The notes under the pieces were generated by a model that was not told the origin of the DNA, did no database searches, and saw only the letters and a list, made by a program, of their open reading frames with translations. From assembly GCA_949130485.1 (NCBI GenBank), contig OX422185.1:5164928-5228927 (forward strand): DNA of 64,000 bases. The letters are read 5' to 3'. Positions 54,021 to 64,000 of the stretch are shown one piece after another; position 1 is the first letter of the stretch; every line of letters starts with the position of its first letter. The translations under genes and the position numbers were made by a program. The stretch is from Agelas oroides. Taxonomy: Eukaryota; Porifera; Demospongiae; Agelasida; Agelasidae.

Positions 54021-55087
54021 TACACACAAGTTGGGGTAGACTGATTGTGCTAAACCATTATGCTCCAAAAATTTACCTATTATGCTCAAACACCTGCAAA
54101 CTCCTTAGCTGTCTGCGATGCACTACTTATGACATAATTTCTCCATCGCACTAATCAAGCCTGAGCTCCCTATCTTCAGTGCGGTCAAACAAAAAAAGCA
54201 CCAGTGTGTGGCGGTGCATTTACCCTAACCTTCCGCTTCCACATTAATTCCAACCGTGGGAGGGTTCAAAGTTTGCTCATTTAATCTTGTGGTATAATCC
54301 ACACACAACCTTGCTCTCAAATTTAGCTCCCACTAGCTAGATATGCATAGCCTCATTCCCAGGTTCCCGCTCCAGAACATTAATAAGCAGGGAGGCATAT
54401 TTCCCACATGTAATTGAAAAAAAAGGCCAGAAATTTCAGAACAGAAAGACAACATTATGCACACTGTTCAATCAAGTATACGTTCAACACTTGATGCGTA
54501 GGATATTCACCCTATACTAGCTAGATACGTGTGGTATTCTGAGTCGTCAAGTATGCCTACATGCAATTAAATTCCTTCTACTGCTCACATGAGCAAAATC
54601 CAGGCTTTTCCTGCCTGCACAACTTCAATGTTTGTGTTCTAGAGCAGTGGAGCCTGGGAACAAGACTAGTATAAGTATTCTGCAAGCAATCACAAATCTT
54701 AAACAAGAGTTAGATGACTATTACATCCTCATGCTAGTTAATTGTTGATACACAGTCTGGGTACAAGAATAATTAGTTCAAAACAAACCTATGATCCTTA
54801 TGACACTCCTGGAATAAGGGCAATGAAATACAACTTGGTACACCTGATTATTCTAGTGAAAGTAATTGACTAGATACACACACCAGTGACATTGGTCCCT
54901 GGGTATGAGACAGTGGATACAAGTGCGCACACGTAAGCACGTCCCCCCCCACCACCCCCACACACACACATACAGCAAAAGTTGGCTTCTTCTCGTTGTC
55001 TTGTGTTGATTGTCCCCACTCTGCGTGAACTCTGATACTGTCATAACACTCAGGCTCTTCCACACACCGGGGGTAGGGGAATTTTAG

Positions 55088-55215
55088 TAGTGTTAACACA
55101 CCTGAGAAAAAGAGAGAGGGAGAGAGGGAGGTAGAGAGGAAGGGAGAGAAGGAGGGAGAAAGAGAGAGGGAGGGATGGAGGGAGGGAGGGAGGGAGGATG
55201 GAAGAATGAAAGAGA
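55088..55215. repeat. Purine-rich (GAGGGA)n low-complexity tract
   Basis: Nearly pure A/G on this strand. Open frames across it give Ser/Pro/Leu-rich peptides and are artefacts. Confidence 0.9.
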
Positions 55216-55413
55216 GGGACATCATAGCGTCTCTTGTGGGTATTAACTATTGGCACATCACTGGGATTGGATGGACATTGCTTTCCCTTTCTTTATCCAC
55301 CTGATGTGTTGCTCATGAAGGCAAGTACATGTACAAGTGGCCTGTGGGAAAATTAGGACCTGAAAGATTTGTAAGTACTTGGTCCAAGCAAGCAAGCAAG
55401 CATACATACACGA

Positions 55414-56900
55414 GCATAAACTGGCGTTAAAAGTATAGACCCAATTACTTACATTGAGTCTTCCAAAAATTCACACCGCGCTAGCAGTAAGTGCATGCGC
55501 TCTCTCTTCACTACAAATAGCCGACCAACTGCTGTTCTTATATACCCTGGCTTGTTCCCAACACTTGTGGGTTTTGTATGACGTCACATGGTAAAATATT
55601 CATTGACAGTTCGAGATATTCATGAACTATGAATCTAGTTATGCATTGGCACCCACTAGGCATATGCCTGAGCCTGGGAACAAAGTTAATACCTTGCCCC
55701 CTACCATCTCACGAAGACACACACACACACTCATATGTACCGCAAAAGATGTCTTCTTTTCATTGTCTTGCGTTGATTGTCCCAACTGCATGAACTCTAA
55801 TACTGTCATAACACTCAGGCTCCTCCACACAGCTTCTGGTTATCCTTTCTTGCCATCGTACAGTAAGGGAGAGCTCTGGAACGCGCCTTCATAGCACTCA
55901 ACGGTACGAGTGACACCAAAAGCCTCCGAAGTAGACACCTCTTTACTCAGGACACTTTAGATGCCACCAATGGTGTCCACATTATAGAGGTTCCACTGTA
56001 ATACACGAAGTGGAAGAGCAAAAAACGGGGAAGGCCTGGGAATGAGGCTCTGCCACACCAATTTCTTGGGGGTATCACGTGCTTAGGTCTTGACATGAGA
56101 GCACAGTGTAACCAAGTAATGTTCAGCAACATATACTCTCATAGTTTCATACCCAGATCTCCAATGGTAGCCTTGTTCCTAGGCTTTCCCTACCTCCAGT
56201 GTTTGCTACATGCATAACCTCATTCCCAGACACTCCCATTCTAAATAGGTGGAATTAGGACATGGGAGACTTCATATTGTCACTCATTTGAAACTCACAG
56301 TAAGTAGTTGGTCCAAGCAATCAAGCATACACACATGGGCGCAATGGAATCGTGCTAGTGTGATAACACAAAAATTATTATACAATACTGACTAATGGGC
56401 AGAATAACACTAGCTAAGCTAAGAAGCATACACACTGTAGCCATTCATGTCACAAATACCCAGTCCTTAATGCCCTGAGTGGTCACACAAAGCTATGGTG
56501 AAGCACCTGGGAACAGGGTTACACGACAATAAAGTGTGACAATGTGTGCTGTGATGTGACATTCAGAGGTGGGCGATACGATACAACATTACAGATACCG
56601 ATGCCAATGCTTACAATATCGATACTTGGTTCCTCATGATTTCGATACAATTCATAGCTCACACGTAGTGACATGGTACATTTGGCAGCCGAGGGTAGGA
56701 AATAGGGACACGAGTGAGGACAAAGAGCCTCGTGAAGAGCATTGTTAGAAAGAAAGTTTGGTACTGCACCTCAAGTGACAATCATGCAGCTCTTCACTTG
56801 GATACATTCGCGCTCACCAATGGACAAGTCCGAGTAGCACTACACACGTGCACGTGCGCGCGCGTGCACACACACACGCACAGTGAAGAAGCAAGGACAG
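55414..56900. repeat. Composite block F, copy 3
   Basis: Starts GAGCATAAACTGGCGTTAAA, TAGACC unit (TAGACCCAATTACTTAC + ATTGAGTCTTCC), then the block F order through GATACTTGGTTCCTCATGAT and CGTGAAGAGCATTG to a CACGTGCACGTGCGCG tract. Extends as far as copy 2 at 30.8-32.2 kb. Confidence 0.8.
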
Positions 56901-57339
56901 TAAATTTTAACTGTGCATTTAAATATTTCCCAAAAATTTAATGTCCTCGTGCAGTAGGTAGCCACAATAGGTGAAGGGCAATGCTGCAGACTGGGCGACT
57001 GCCTGAGTGCAGCATCGACAACCATAGCAAGGACGGCTCAAGTTGAAGCACACACGGCACCTTACTTCTTGTTTGTCACAGCAGCTACGGACCGACCCGG
57101 CATCAACAGCAGGCTGCTTGCTGCTCGCTGACCGTACAAACTCAGATGACACCGGCGCCGGTTTGAAATCGCTTCAGGTAAAGGTAGTGCATAAACGCCA
57201 CTCACTGTAGTAAACGCTAGCGATTCAGCCCATGATTTCAGCATGAAGCTTAGTCTATTCATGTGTAGCCATAGTAGCTGCTTGCTCAGGCTTTCCCCCA
57301 CAATGTTCTATGTTTTCTAGGTTGAGGGCATGTGAAGAT

Positions 57340-57780
57340 TGTATAAGCAGGAGAGGGCCTGGTTGTGTGACATTATTAATGTTAGAAAGGGTTTAATTGT
57401 GCATGGGCACAGAGGGGCTCAGAACAGCAAGAAGAGGGAGGTGCCAGGTAACCTACAACTCATATGTAGCTAGCACGGGTAACTGTTATACACACCAGGC
57501 ATTGAGCATGTAGATTGTTGAACTACATGCAAATCACTGTCTGTTTGTTCTGAAACTTTGTGCAACTTTCCAATTACATAATGCTTATATGAGGAAAGCT
57601 ACCTGATTCTCTCCACTTTTTCATACTGCAAGGACAGAAAACCAGGTGGGGGCTTGAGAGCATATAGTACTCTCAACAGGAAGTGAGTTACTGCAAGGAC
57701 ATAGGAGTGGGCAGCGGTTCATTTCCAGTTTGTTTCAGAAACAGTGCAAGGGAGGCTATTGGTGGCAGCTAGTACACTTA
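57340..57780. repeat. Duplicated block, paralogue of 42790-43200
   Basis: GCAGGAGAGGGCCTGGTTG, GCACAGAGGGGCTCAGAACA and CACCAGGCATTGAGCATG. 56940-57340 upstream has short minus-strand frames without motifs; 57780-58320 has nothing recognised. Confidence 0.75.
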
Positions 57781-58323
57781 TTTCTCTAACATAATGACTA
57801 GTGAGATGCTGCATCATACTGGGGCGAGCTTGAACAAGTAGCTGATAAAGCAAATTTCATAGCTAAAATGCCCACATGTAGCTGACCACACATCCTGACA
57901 GTTCATCTATTTGTCCAGCTGGAGGAGCTACTAAGGCTACATGGCACAAGCTAAGCTCCACCCATTAGCTAGCAGGAGAAATCCCTGCTGTGTATGAATG
58001 GTCTAGCTCGTCATTCATGCATGGCACTTATCTGAAACAAACTTTGCCACCGTACATTCTGCCTCTGTAACATACAGCCTGCATTGTCACGTGGCGGTCA
58101 GTCCAAGCAAACGAGATACACACATGCGCAGTGTGGGCTTTGTTCAAGCTTACCCCAACTAGAACAAGGTACTGTAATCATTGTGACCACGGGGTGCTTG
58201 GATAAATGAAATGATCAGATAAATAAAACAATACCATTTGAATGCAATGTAGGTTACTTTCTACACCAAAAATTTCTATGAATCCCATCTACTTCAGATA
58301 GCTAGCGCATTAATGTCTACATA

Positions 58324-58434
58324 TAGAACCAGAAGAGACCAGGCCTTCCAAAAATTGGTGTTTTTATTTTGAGGCTGCTTTACAATATCTGGACGAACTG
58401 AACATTCAGTGAAACTGTCAAGCAGCTGTCTTTA
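58324..58434 (+). repeat. TAGACC unit, left half, broken at TATATA
   Basis: TAGAACCAGAAGAGACC + AGGCCTTCCAAAAATTGG to AGCAGCTGTCTTTA, where a GGTA-hairpin element starts. Confidence 0.7.
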
Positions 58435-58980
58435 TCAGAGAGTCGGTAGACTCTCTATGTAGGGATGGCGCCGACGCGCAATATATGCAATACTTAAGCA
58501 AAAGCCATATAACTTCACCACAAACACGCTAAAAGCTTATTTAAGCGTCCAGACTTCCTCTTTGAGTGCCTTTGTGATCAGCAAGACTCATATAAGTGGC
58601 CAAAAGCCACGCGGAAGACAGCTTAACGCAAAAGTGTGCGGTCATGAAAGTGCCATTTTTCGTATTCTTCTTTTTTTCTTTCTTTCTTGCTAAGACCAGT
58701 ATGTTCAACAACGATATCCCGGAAACGGTTTAAGTACTCACCGTCATTTTAGTACGAAACTGATGCTTATCCCAGCGCAGAGCTCTACGACCACTCAGCG
58801 TCTTCATAGCTTCAAATTCACCCTGGTCAATAAAAGCCATTCACAACACTCAGTGGTTGCTGTCTGTTGCGAAGGAGAGTGATGTCCAAGTTTGCCATCA
58901 AAGGCTTAAGTAGTGCCTTTGATCTTCTTTTGATCTTTCTTTGTTCTCTAATCGAAACCCTAACCCCACCCCCTAACAAT
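58435..58980 (+). mobile_element. Second GGTA-hairpin element (left end certain, right end unknown)
   Basis: Starts TC, then AGAGAGTC-GGTA-GACTCTCT and ATGTAGGGATG. This is the architecture of the 6.67-kb element with a different stem but the same TC start, GGTA loop and sub-terminal ATGTAGGGATG. The interior is unrelated apart from a T/C-rich microsatellite at 58670. It fades into an AAGCAAGCATACACATGCGG repeat at about 59000 without the expected CATCCCTACAT end. Confidence 0.6.
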
Positions 58981-59214
58981 GCATTGTTGGCAAACATGGA
59001 TAGTGAGTGAGTTGGTCCCAAACAAGCAAGCATACACATGCGGGCACAATGAAATCCCACTAGTGTGATAACACAAAGATATACAATACTGACTAACAGC
59101 CACAGTAACACTAGCAGAACTACGAGGCATACACACACACACACAGCAGACATTCATGTCACAAATACACACTTGGTAACAGCTGCCTTAATCTACAAGT
59201 ACATACACCGGAGT

Positions 59215-59248
<34 letters not shown>

Positions 59249-59263
59249 TTAAGTGCAAAAGTT

Positions 59264-59395
59264 TAGACCCAATTAAATTATTGAGTCCTCCAAAAATTCA
59301 CTGTGCAGTTGACAGTAACTCATGCTACATAGTACCATACAAGGCCCTTCACTGCCTTTATATACCCTGGCTTGTTCCCAACACTTGTGGGTTTT
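59264..59395 (+). repeat. TAGACC unit, 3'-truncated by block F copy 4
   Basis: TAGACCCAATTAAATTATTG + AGTCCTCCAAAAATTCAC to CTTTATATACCCTGGCTTG and CACTTGTGGGTTTT, then an abrupt switch to GAGCATAAACTGG. A (CA)n lies just upstream at 59217-59246. Confidence 0.8.
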
Positions 59396-60060
59396 GAGCA
59401 TAAACTGGCGTTAAAAGTATAGACCCAATTAATTACATTGAGTCTTCCAAAAATTCACACCGCGCTAGCAGTAAGTGCATGCGCTCTCTCTTCACTACAA
59501 ATAGCCGACCAACTGCTGTTCTTATATACCCTGGCTTGTTCCCAACACTTGTGGGTTTTGTATGACGTCACATGGTAAAATATTCATTGACAGTTCGAGA
59601 TATTCATGAACTATGAATCTAGTTATGCATTGGCACCCACTAGGCATATGCCTGAGCCTGGGAACAAAGTTAATACCTTGCCCCCTACCATCTCACGAAG
59701 ACACACACACACACACTCATATGTACCGCAAAAGATGTCTTCTTTTCATTGTCTTGCGTTGATTGTCCCCACTGCATGAACTCTAATACTGTCATAACAC
59801 TCAGGCTCCTCCACACAGCTTCTGGTTATCCTTTCTTGCCATCGTACAGTAAGGGAGAGCTCTGGAACGCGCCTTCATAGCACTCAACGGTACGAGTGAC
59901 ACCAAAAGCCTCCGAAGTAGACACCTCTTTACTCAGGACACTTTAGATGCCACCAATGGTGTCCACATTATAGAGGTTCCACTGTAATACACGAAGTGGA
60001 AGAGCAAAAAACGGGGAAGGCCTGGGAATGAGGCTCTGCCACACCAATTCCAATTTCTTG
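59396..60060. repeat. Composite block F, copy 4, near-identical to copy 3
   Basis: Almost base for base equal to 55414-56075 (for example GCGCTAGCAGTAAGTGCATG, AACGCGCCTTCATAGCACTC), with only a few differences such as TTACTTAC/TTAATTAC and one extra CA. The copy stops at CCAATTTCTTGGG, where copy 3 continues. Confidence 0.9.
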
Positions 60061-60612
60061 GGCTAGCACACACTCCTAAGACAGTGTAACCTAGCAACGT
60101 TACACTAAATCCGCTCAAAAAAGGTATGGATACATGGAAAGCCCATGGATACCAATGACGGTTGAAAAAGGTACGTACCGGCAATACAGCTAGGTCGGAT
60201 AGATGCTGGGAGTAGTATGCACAGCTTCTCAGTCGTGTGGTCAGCCGTGGAAATGGACATGGAAACATGTCGTAGAAAACAAACAGCCCTAGCACTAGCT
60301 CGGCGTCCATCATCAGCAATTATTTGTACACATACTTGACAATGTGTACGTGCCACATATATCAGCCATGGCTAGTAATCGAGAGTGCCAACTATTCGAG
60401 GGTGGTGTCGAAAAGAAGTAGCTGGTTAGGGGTCTGGGAACAAGGCTAGGGAGGGCCCCAGGTACATTGGTCTTAACACTTTTGTGATTTGATGTGGTGG
60501 AATGCTCATTGCAGCTACGAATTTCTTCAACCACATATGAAGCTTTTGGTTGGCTGTGCATGTGCAGATATAATTCCACATTTGCCAGAAGTTCTGTCTT
60601 GTGTACACCTTC

Positions 60613-60652
60613 GCGCACACACACACCTTCACACACACACACACACACACAC
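60613..60652. repeat. (CA)n microsatellite
   Basis: CA run within AAGCTTTTGGTTGGCTGTGC-type sequence that also precedes the (CA)n at 33752. 60690-61095 has no recognised feature. Confidence 0.9.
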
Positions 60653-61547
60653 TTGCTATTGTACAAAGGTAAGTTAAAAAGCAGCTGACTGAAGCCTGTA
60701 CATGTAGCTATAGCTAGTTGTGGGTGTAATTTTGTTGTAGTTGGTAGTGTAGTAAGTCTAGACGCTTATCACAGTAAACAACAACCTATTGTGTTTACTA
60801 ACAACAAACTGAGGAAGTCATGTAACCAAAAGACAGAAAACCTCTGTATATGGACCAGTAAACTATAATAACTGTTTTAAAAGAACCTGCCAAACTGCCA
60901 CAGGCTAAGCTAGTCAAAGTTTGCTCAATGGAACTAGAGAAAGAAAAAGGAATAAAAGTTGTGTGTCATCATGGTCAACATCAGGTACACTAAAATTAAT
61001 ATAGCTAAAGATACCAGGATATTCTAAATGTAACCAAGTGCTGGGCTCCTCTAAGAAAGCTTTAGGCGGGGAGTGGTCCCGCCCTTTCTGTAGTGGGCTA
61101 CGGGTTGGGAGTTTAAAGGGACCGAAACCCGTGGTCTTACGAGGATCGGAAAGGGAACTCCCCTGATGACCAGCAATTCAAGCAAACTAACAACTAGTAC
61201 TGCGTGTAGATAAATATACTATCAGAGGAGAATATTATAATTAGACTACATATAGTCTCACTATTGTATATCAATGCACATGTGGAGAACGGATCATATG
61301 CCAATGTGAGGGGAACATTCAGATGCTATCAAGTAAAAATGAATATTTTAGGTCTGACACACCTGTGGGAGGACGGACGAGTACCCTACCGGACCCTTAA
61401 TTTTTATTTTGCATTTTTATTTCTCTTATCCCTCAAACACACACACACACACACACACCTTGGTCCACTGTCCCAATCTTCCTATCTCCGTGATGTGCTT
61501 TCCATGGAAGCCAGGGACTCATGAGTGATACCTGAAGGACAGATGAA

Positions 61548-62200
61548 TTAAGTGAGAGAGGGCGGGAGTAGCCGCTGGGTGCGAGGGCACACACACGTTA
61601 GAAAGATGTAAAGGTCTTTCCAAAAATTCATCATTCAATATTGGAAGTTACCCACTTGTAATACAAGCACCCAGCTGCCTTTATATACAATGTTTTAAGA
61701 TACAAAGATTTACACTGTGGTTGTCACATAGTTGGGTTGTTAAGTCTCTATTCCATACTCTGTGTTCTGAGCGACATTTGTTGTCACATGGGGTGGGGCT
61801 ACAGCATAAATACTGTCATAATTGCATTTTACATCCGGGACTCAAGTTTTCTGATAACTTCCAATGCTGCACAGTACAGTTTACAAAAGCTGATAAGGCC
61901 GCAAAAGTCTCTTGAGAAAGCCGAGAAAGAGCTGCAAGGTAAGATTTTTCTACTTGTAATTCGGTTCAAAATATGATCGCTTACATCATGCATTTATAAT
62001 TATGTATTCTGCAATCTGATTTGAGCTCTCAGACCGGGGAGCTACCCCGCCCCATGTGCAAGAAAAGTCACTCAGAACACCAGACCCTCTCTCTCTCTCT
62101 CTCTCTCTCTGTGCCTCATTCCCAAGCTCTCACCAGCTCGCTAACACTGGAGTGTATAATATAACAATGAAGAGATATAGACCTAGCAAGCAGCCAGGCC
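61548..62200. repeat. Segmental duplicate of 5890-6570
   Basis: Same order of GCGGGAGTAGCCGCTGGG, TAGACC-like AAGGTCTTTCCAAAAATTCA, MITE and CTCACCAGCTCGCTAACACT. Confidence 0.75.
61765..62077. mobile_element. MITE, TTCTGAGTGAC family, copy C
   Basis: TTCTGAGCGACATTTGTTG at the left and AAGTCACTCAGAA at the right, with GGGGCGGGG changed to GGGGTGGGG. Confidence 0.75.
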
Positions 62201-62370
62201 TTCCAAAAATTTTGCTTGAGTTAGCTCATCATACAGCAAGTACTAATATAGAGGGATAGCTGCTGTCTTTATATACCCAGGCTTGTTCCTAACACTTGTG
62301 GGTTTGTGTGGCGTCATGTGGTCATTGACAGTTTGAGATAGTCATGAGATATGAATCTAGTTATGCATCC
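62178..62370 (+). repeat. TAGACC unit, empty-site paralogue of the 6573/8500 unit
   Basis: TAGACCTAGCAAGCAGCC + AGGCCTTCCAAAAATTTTG to GCTGCTGTCTTTATATACCC without interruption, then GTGTGGCGTCATGTGG and ATGAATCTAGTTATGC. Confidence 0.85.
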
Positions 62371-62458
62371 ATGGCACATGCCTGAGCCTGGGAACAAAGT
62401 GAATACCTTGCCCCTTCCATCTCACGAAGACAACACACTGCCACACCATGCTTAGGTC

Positions 62459-62548
62459 TACCCTTGTTCCCAGGCCTTCTCCACCTCCAGTTTTTGATCG
62501 CTTGCAGTATGCAAAAACGGAGGGAGAAGGCCTGGTGAATCTTACCAA
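62459..62548. mobile_element. CCTCGTTCCCAGG-family MITE, short palindromic copy
   Basis: TACCCTTGTTCCCAGGCC, CCAGTTTTTGATCGCTTGCA, GGAGGGAGAAGGCCTGG and CTTACCAAGTGATCCAC. Paralogous in position to 8711-8800. Confidence 0.65.
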
Positions 62549-62840
62549 GTGATCCACTGCATGCTCACAATAATAGCCTCGTTCCTAGGCTTTCCCTACC
62601 TCCAGTGTTTGATCCCTTTTAGTACGTGCATAACCTCATTCCCAGACTCCCTGGCTCCAGAATGCAAATAGGTGGAATTAGGGCTTGGAACATTATATTC
62701 GATCATTTAGCAAGAGGCAAGCAAGCAAGCAAGCATACACACGTGAGCACAATAGAGTCCTGCAGTGTGATATAAAGCAGACTAATGGCCTGAACTAGAA
62801 CATTGTGGGGGCGAGCCTGAGCAAGCTGATACTATATAAG

Positions 62841-62984
62841 TATCACCATAGTACAAAGCTATACCGGAAAATATCACGAGTTTGTTGCCGTCTGTATTGT
62901 TACGAGTGCGCAGCATGAGTAACAATGCCAACGGCAACAAACAAGTGATATTTTTTCCGGTATAGCTTGGTACTATGGTGATAA
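62841..62984. mobile_element. Palindromic MITE, TTATCACCATAGTAC family, copy 3
   Basis: TATCACCATAGTACAAAGC pairs with GCTTGGTACTATGGTGATA; centre GTGCGCAGCATGAG. The 31-bp tandem repeat seen beside copies 1 and 2 is missing; after TTCATTGCACGTTCAGAT the sequence jumps to the 10.5 kb-type block. Confidence 0.8.
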
Positions 62985-63595
62985 TGATTTTATCATATGA
63001 ACATTCGATTTCATTGCACGTTCAGATGTAAGTTGTTATGCATGCTTCAGTTATCTCCGCTGCAGGTCGCTGACGCTGCACTCTGGCAATAGCCCTTCAC
63101 ACGAGTTTGATCTTCGTAAAATATAAATTCACTCATGTAAAATGTACGGTATATAGCCGCAAGCATGTACGTACATATACACAAACACATGCACAATGCA
63201 GCCTCACTAATGTGGGGATCACTCAGGCTCGCCCCAATAACACTAGACCAAGCCTGCATGCACTCAATTTCCCGACATTCCAGGAATTCCAGATAATACC
63301 ATGTTACCTCCGTGTGCCGTGACGTCAGGTACGTGTGTTTTGCTGTATATTTATTCGTACACTGTTTACAATGGCTATTTGTATGCAAGGTCTGAATTCT
63401 GTCATGCTGTATGCCTTCCTGCGACTTCGAGGTGAAGCGACGGTGCTAAAACACGAAAAGAAAGCTTCTATGAAGCATTTATGCTGGCTACTTATGGGTT
63501 TTGGCAAGTTATAATTCGTGTTATGAAGTTATAGCTTACATTTGTGGTGTGAAGACGGTCCTGCGTCGACAGCATCGCTCAAATCTTCCCTTTAC

Positions 63596-63820
63596 AGAAA
63601 AAGGAGAGAGAGGCTGCCCACAATACCAACCAGAGATGAAGTACAGTTCACTGGAGAGTTGGCCAAATGTACTAATGGGAACCAGTTTCTTCTCAAAAGT
63701 GCAAACAACATCCACATTTTTGCAACCGATGACAACCTCAATCTTCTATCCACAGCTGAAGATCTGTATATGGATGGGACAACAGAAGAGAAAATAGGAG
63801 AAAAGTTTGAAATACGCTAG
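63596..63820 (+). pseudogene. MULE transposase N-terminal fragment
   Basis: After a pyrimidine-rich CCCTTTACAG acceptor-like site the frame reads KRRERLPTIPTRDEVQFTGE, LAKCTNGNQFLLKSANNIHI, FATDDNLNLLSTAEDLYMDG and T, then TEEKIGEKFEIR and stop. P-x-TRDEVxFTGE...FLL...IxIFATxxNLxLL...xxYMDGT is the stretch immediately before the catalytic domain of MULE-type transposases; MDGT(F) normally opens that domain. Everything after MDGT is foreign, so the catalytic core is missing. The upstream exon was not identified. The C-terminal relic at 14640 is the complementary part of the same family but 49 kb away. Confidence 0.75.
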
Positions 63821-63827
63821 AAGAGTA

Positions 63828-64000
63828 TCATGGCGTACGGTAGTACGCCATATGTAGGGATGATCATGGCGTACGGTAGTACGCCATATGTAGGGATGAC
63901 CCCGAAAAAAAATGGCCGCCACATTAAAAGTGCACAAATAACACGCTTGAAATGTCTTCGTTAGATTAGTCAAAGGCCTGTATGAGCCATATCAGGCATT
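63828..64000 (+). mobile_element. Helitron/Helentron-like element, copy 4 (left end, doubled)
   Basis: The first 36 bases (TC hairpin plus ATGTAGGGATG) occur twice head to tail, at 63828 and 63864. The element then follows copies 1-3 (AAAAAATGGCCGCCACATT, GCACAAATAACACGCTTG) to the end of the window, with more substitutions than they show. Insertion is in GAAGAGTA|TATA relative to the paralogue at 11210. Confidence 0.75.

Overview
This window looks like non-coding, transposon-dense nuclear DNA from an animal. I found no intact conventional gene. The sequence has A+T-leaning composition, (CA)n and (CTT)n microsatellites, minisatellites, palindromic MITEs, a probable tRNA-derived SINE on the minus strand, and fragments of eukaryotic transposon proteins (hAT, MULE and RecQ-type helicase). 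There are no bacterial operons or ribosome binding sites. A demosponge or another early-branching marine invertebrate is my best guess. It rests on the general flavour of the MULE, hAT and RecQ-like fragments and on the CCTCGTTCCCAGG-type terminal repeats, and it was not tested by any search.

The dominant structure is a dispersed module of about 200 bp, here called the TAGACC unit, with more than 25 full or partial copies. It opens with a short hairpin (AGACCCAG...CTGGGTCT), followed by TTCCAAAAATT, 50-100 variable bases, CTTATATACCCTGGCTTGTTCC, AACACTTGTGGGTTTGTGTG, a CRE-like TGACGTCA, and one or more ATATTCATTGACAGTTT blocks, and it ends near GTGAATCTAGTTATG. The hairpin stem shows paired changes between copies. 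Several copies directly follow a (CA)n tract, and at 33.75-36.2 kb two copies lie in tandem separated by (CA)n. The TATATA tract inside the unit is a repeated insertion target.

Layout. 0-6.5 kb: MITEs, a long GTGGCAG-ended element and TAGACC units. 6.67-8.5 kb: first copy of a 1.7-1.8 kb element resembling a Helitron/Helentron (terminal hairpin, sub-terminal inverted repeats, internal (CTT)n, no target duplication). Further copies lie at 33.9-35.6 and 46.6-48.4 kb, with a partial copy at the right edge. 9-12.4 kb: palindromic MITEs, a TTAA-flanked piggyBac-like element and a deletion-derived MULE fragment. 13.7-14.4 kb: an element with long terminal inverted repeats carrying a broken RecQ-like helicase exon. 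14.6-15 kb: a MULE transposase C-terminal relic. 15.8-16.2 kb: the SINE. 16.7-17.1 kb: a 25-bp minisatellite. 18.6-24 kb: tandem and long-TIR elements. 24.9-26.7 kb: a MULE-type element with a perfect 9-bp target duplication, a TTAA-flanked element, and a 47-bp element with a near-perfect 9-bp duplication. 27-33 kb: minisatellites and duplicated blocks. 36.2-38.5 kb: an element of about 2.3 kb with TIRs of about 430 bp. 38.6-40.9 kb: hAT relics split by a 44-bp x17 array. 42-64 kb: mostly duplicated copies of modules seen earlier, including 55.4-56.1 kb and 59.4-60.1 kb, which look almost identical.

The window records layered transposition. Several loci have an empty paralogue in the same window, so insertion sites can be read directly. 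Three minisatellites can be traced to dispersed sequence that is present elsewhere in single copy.
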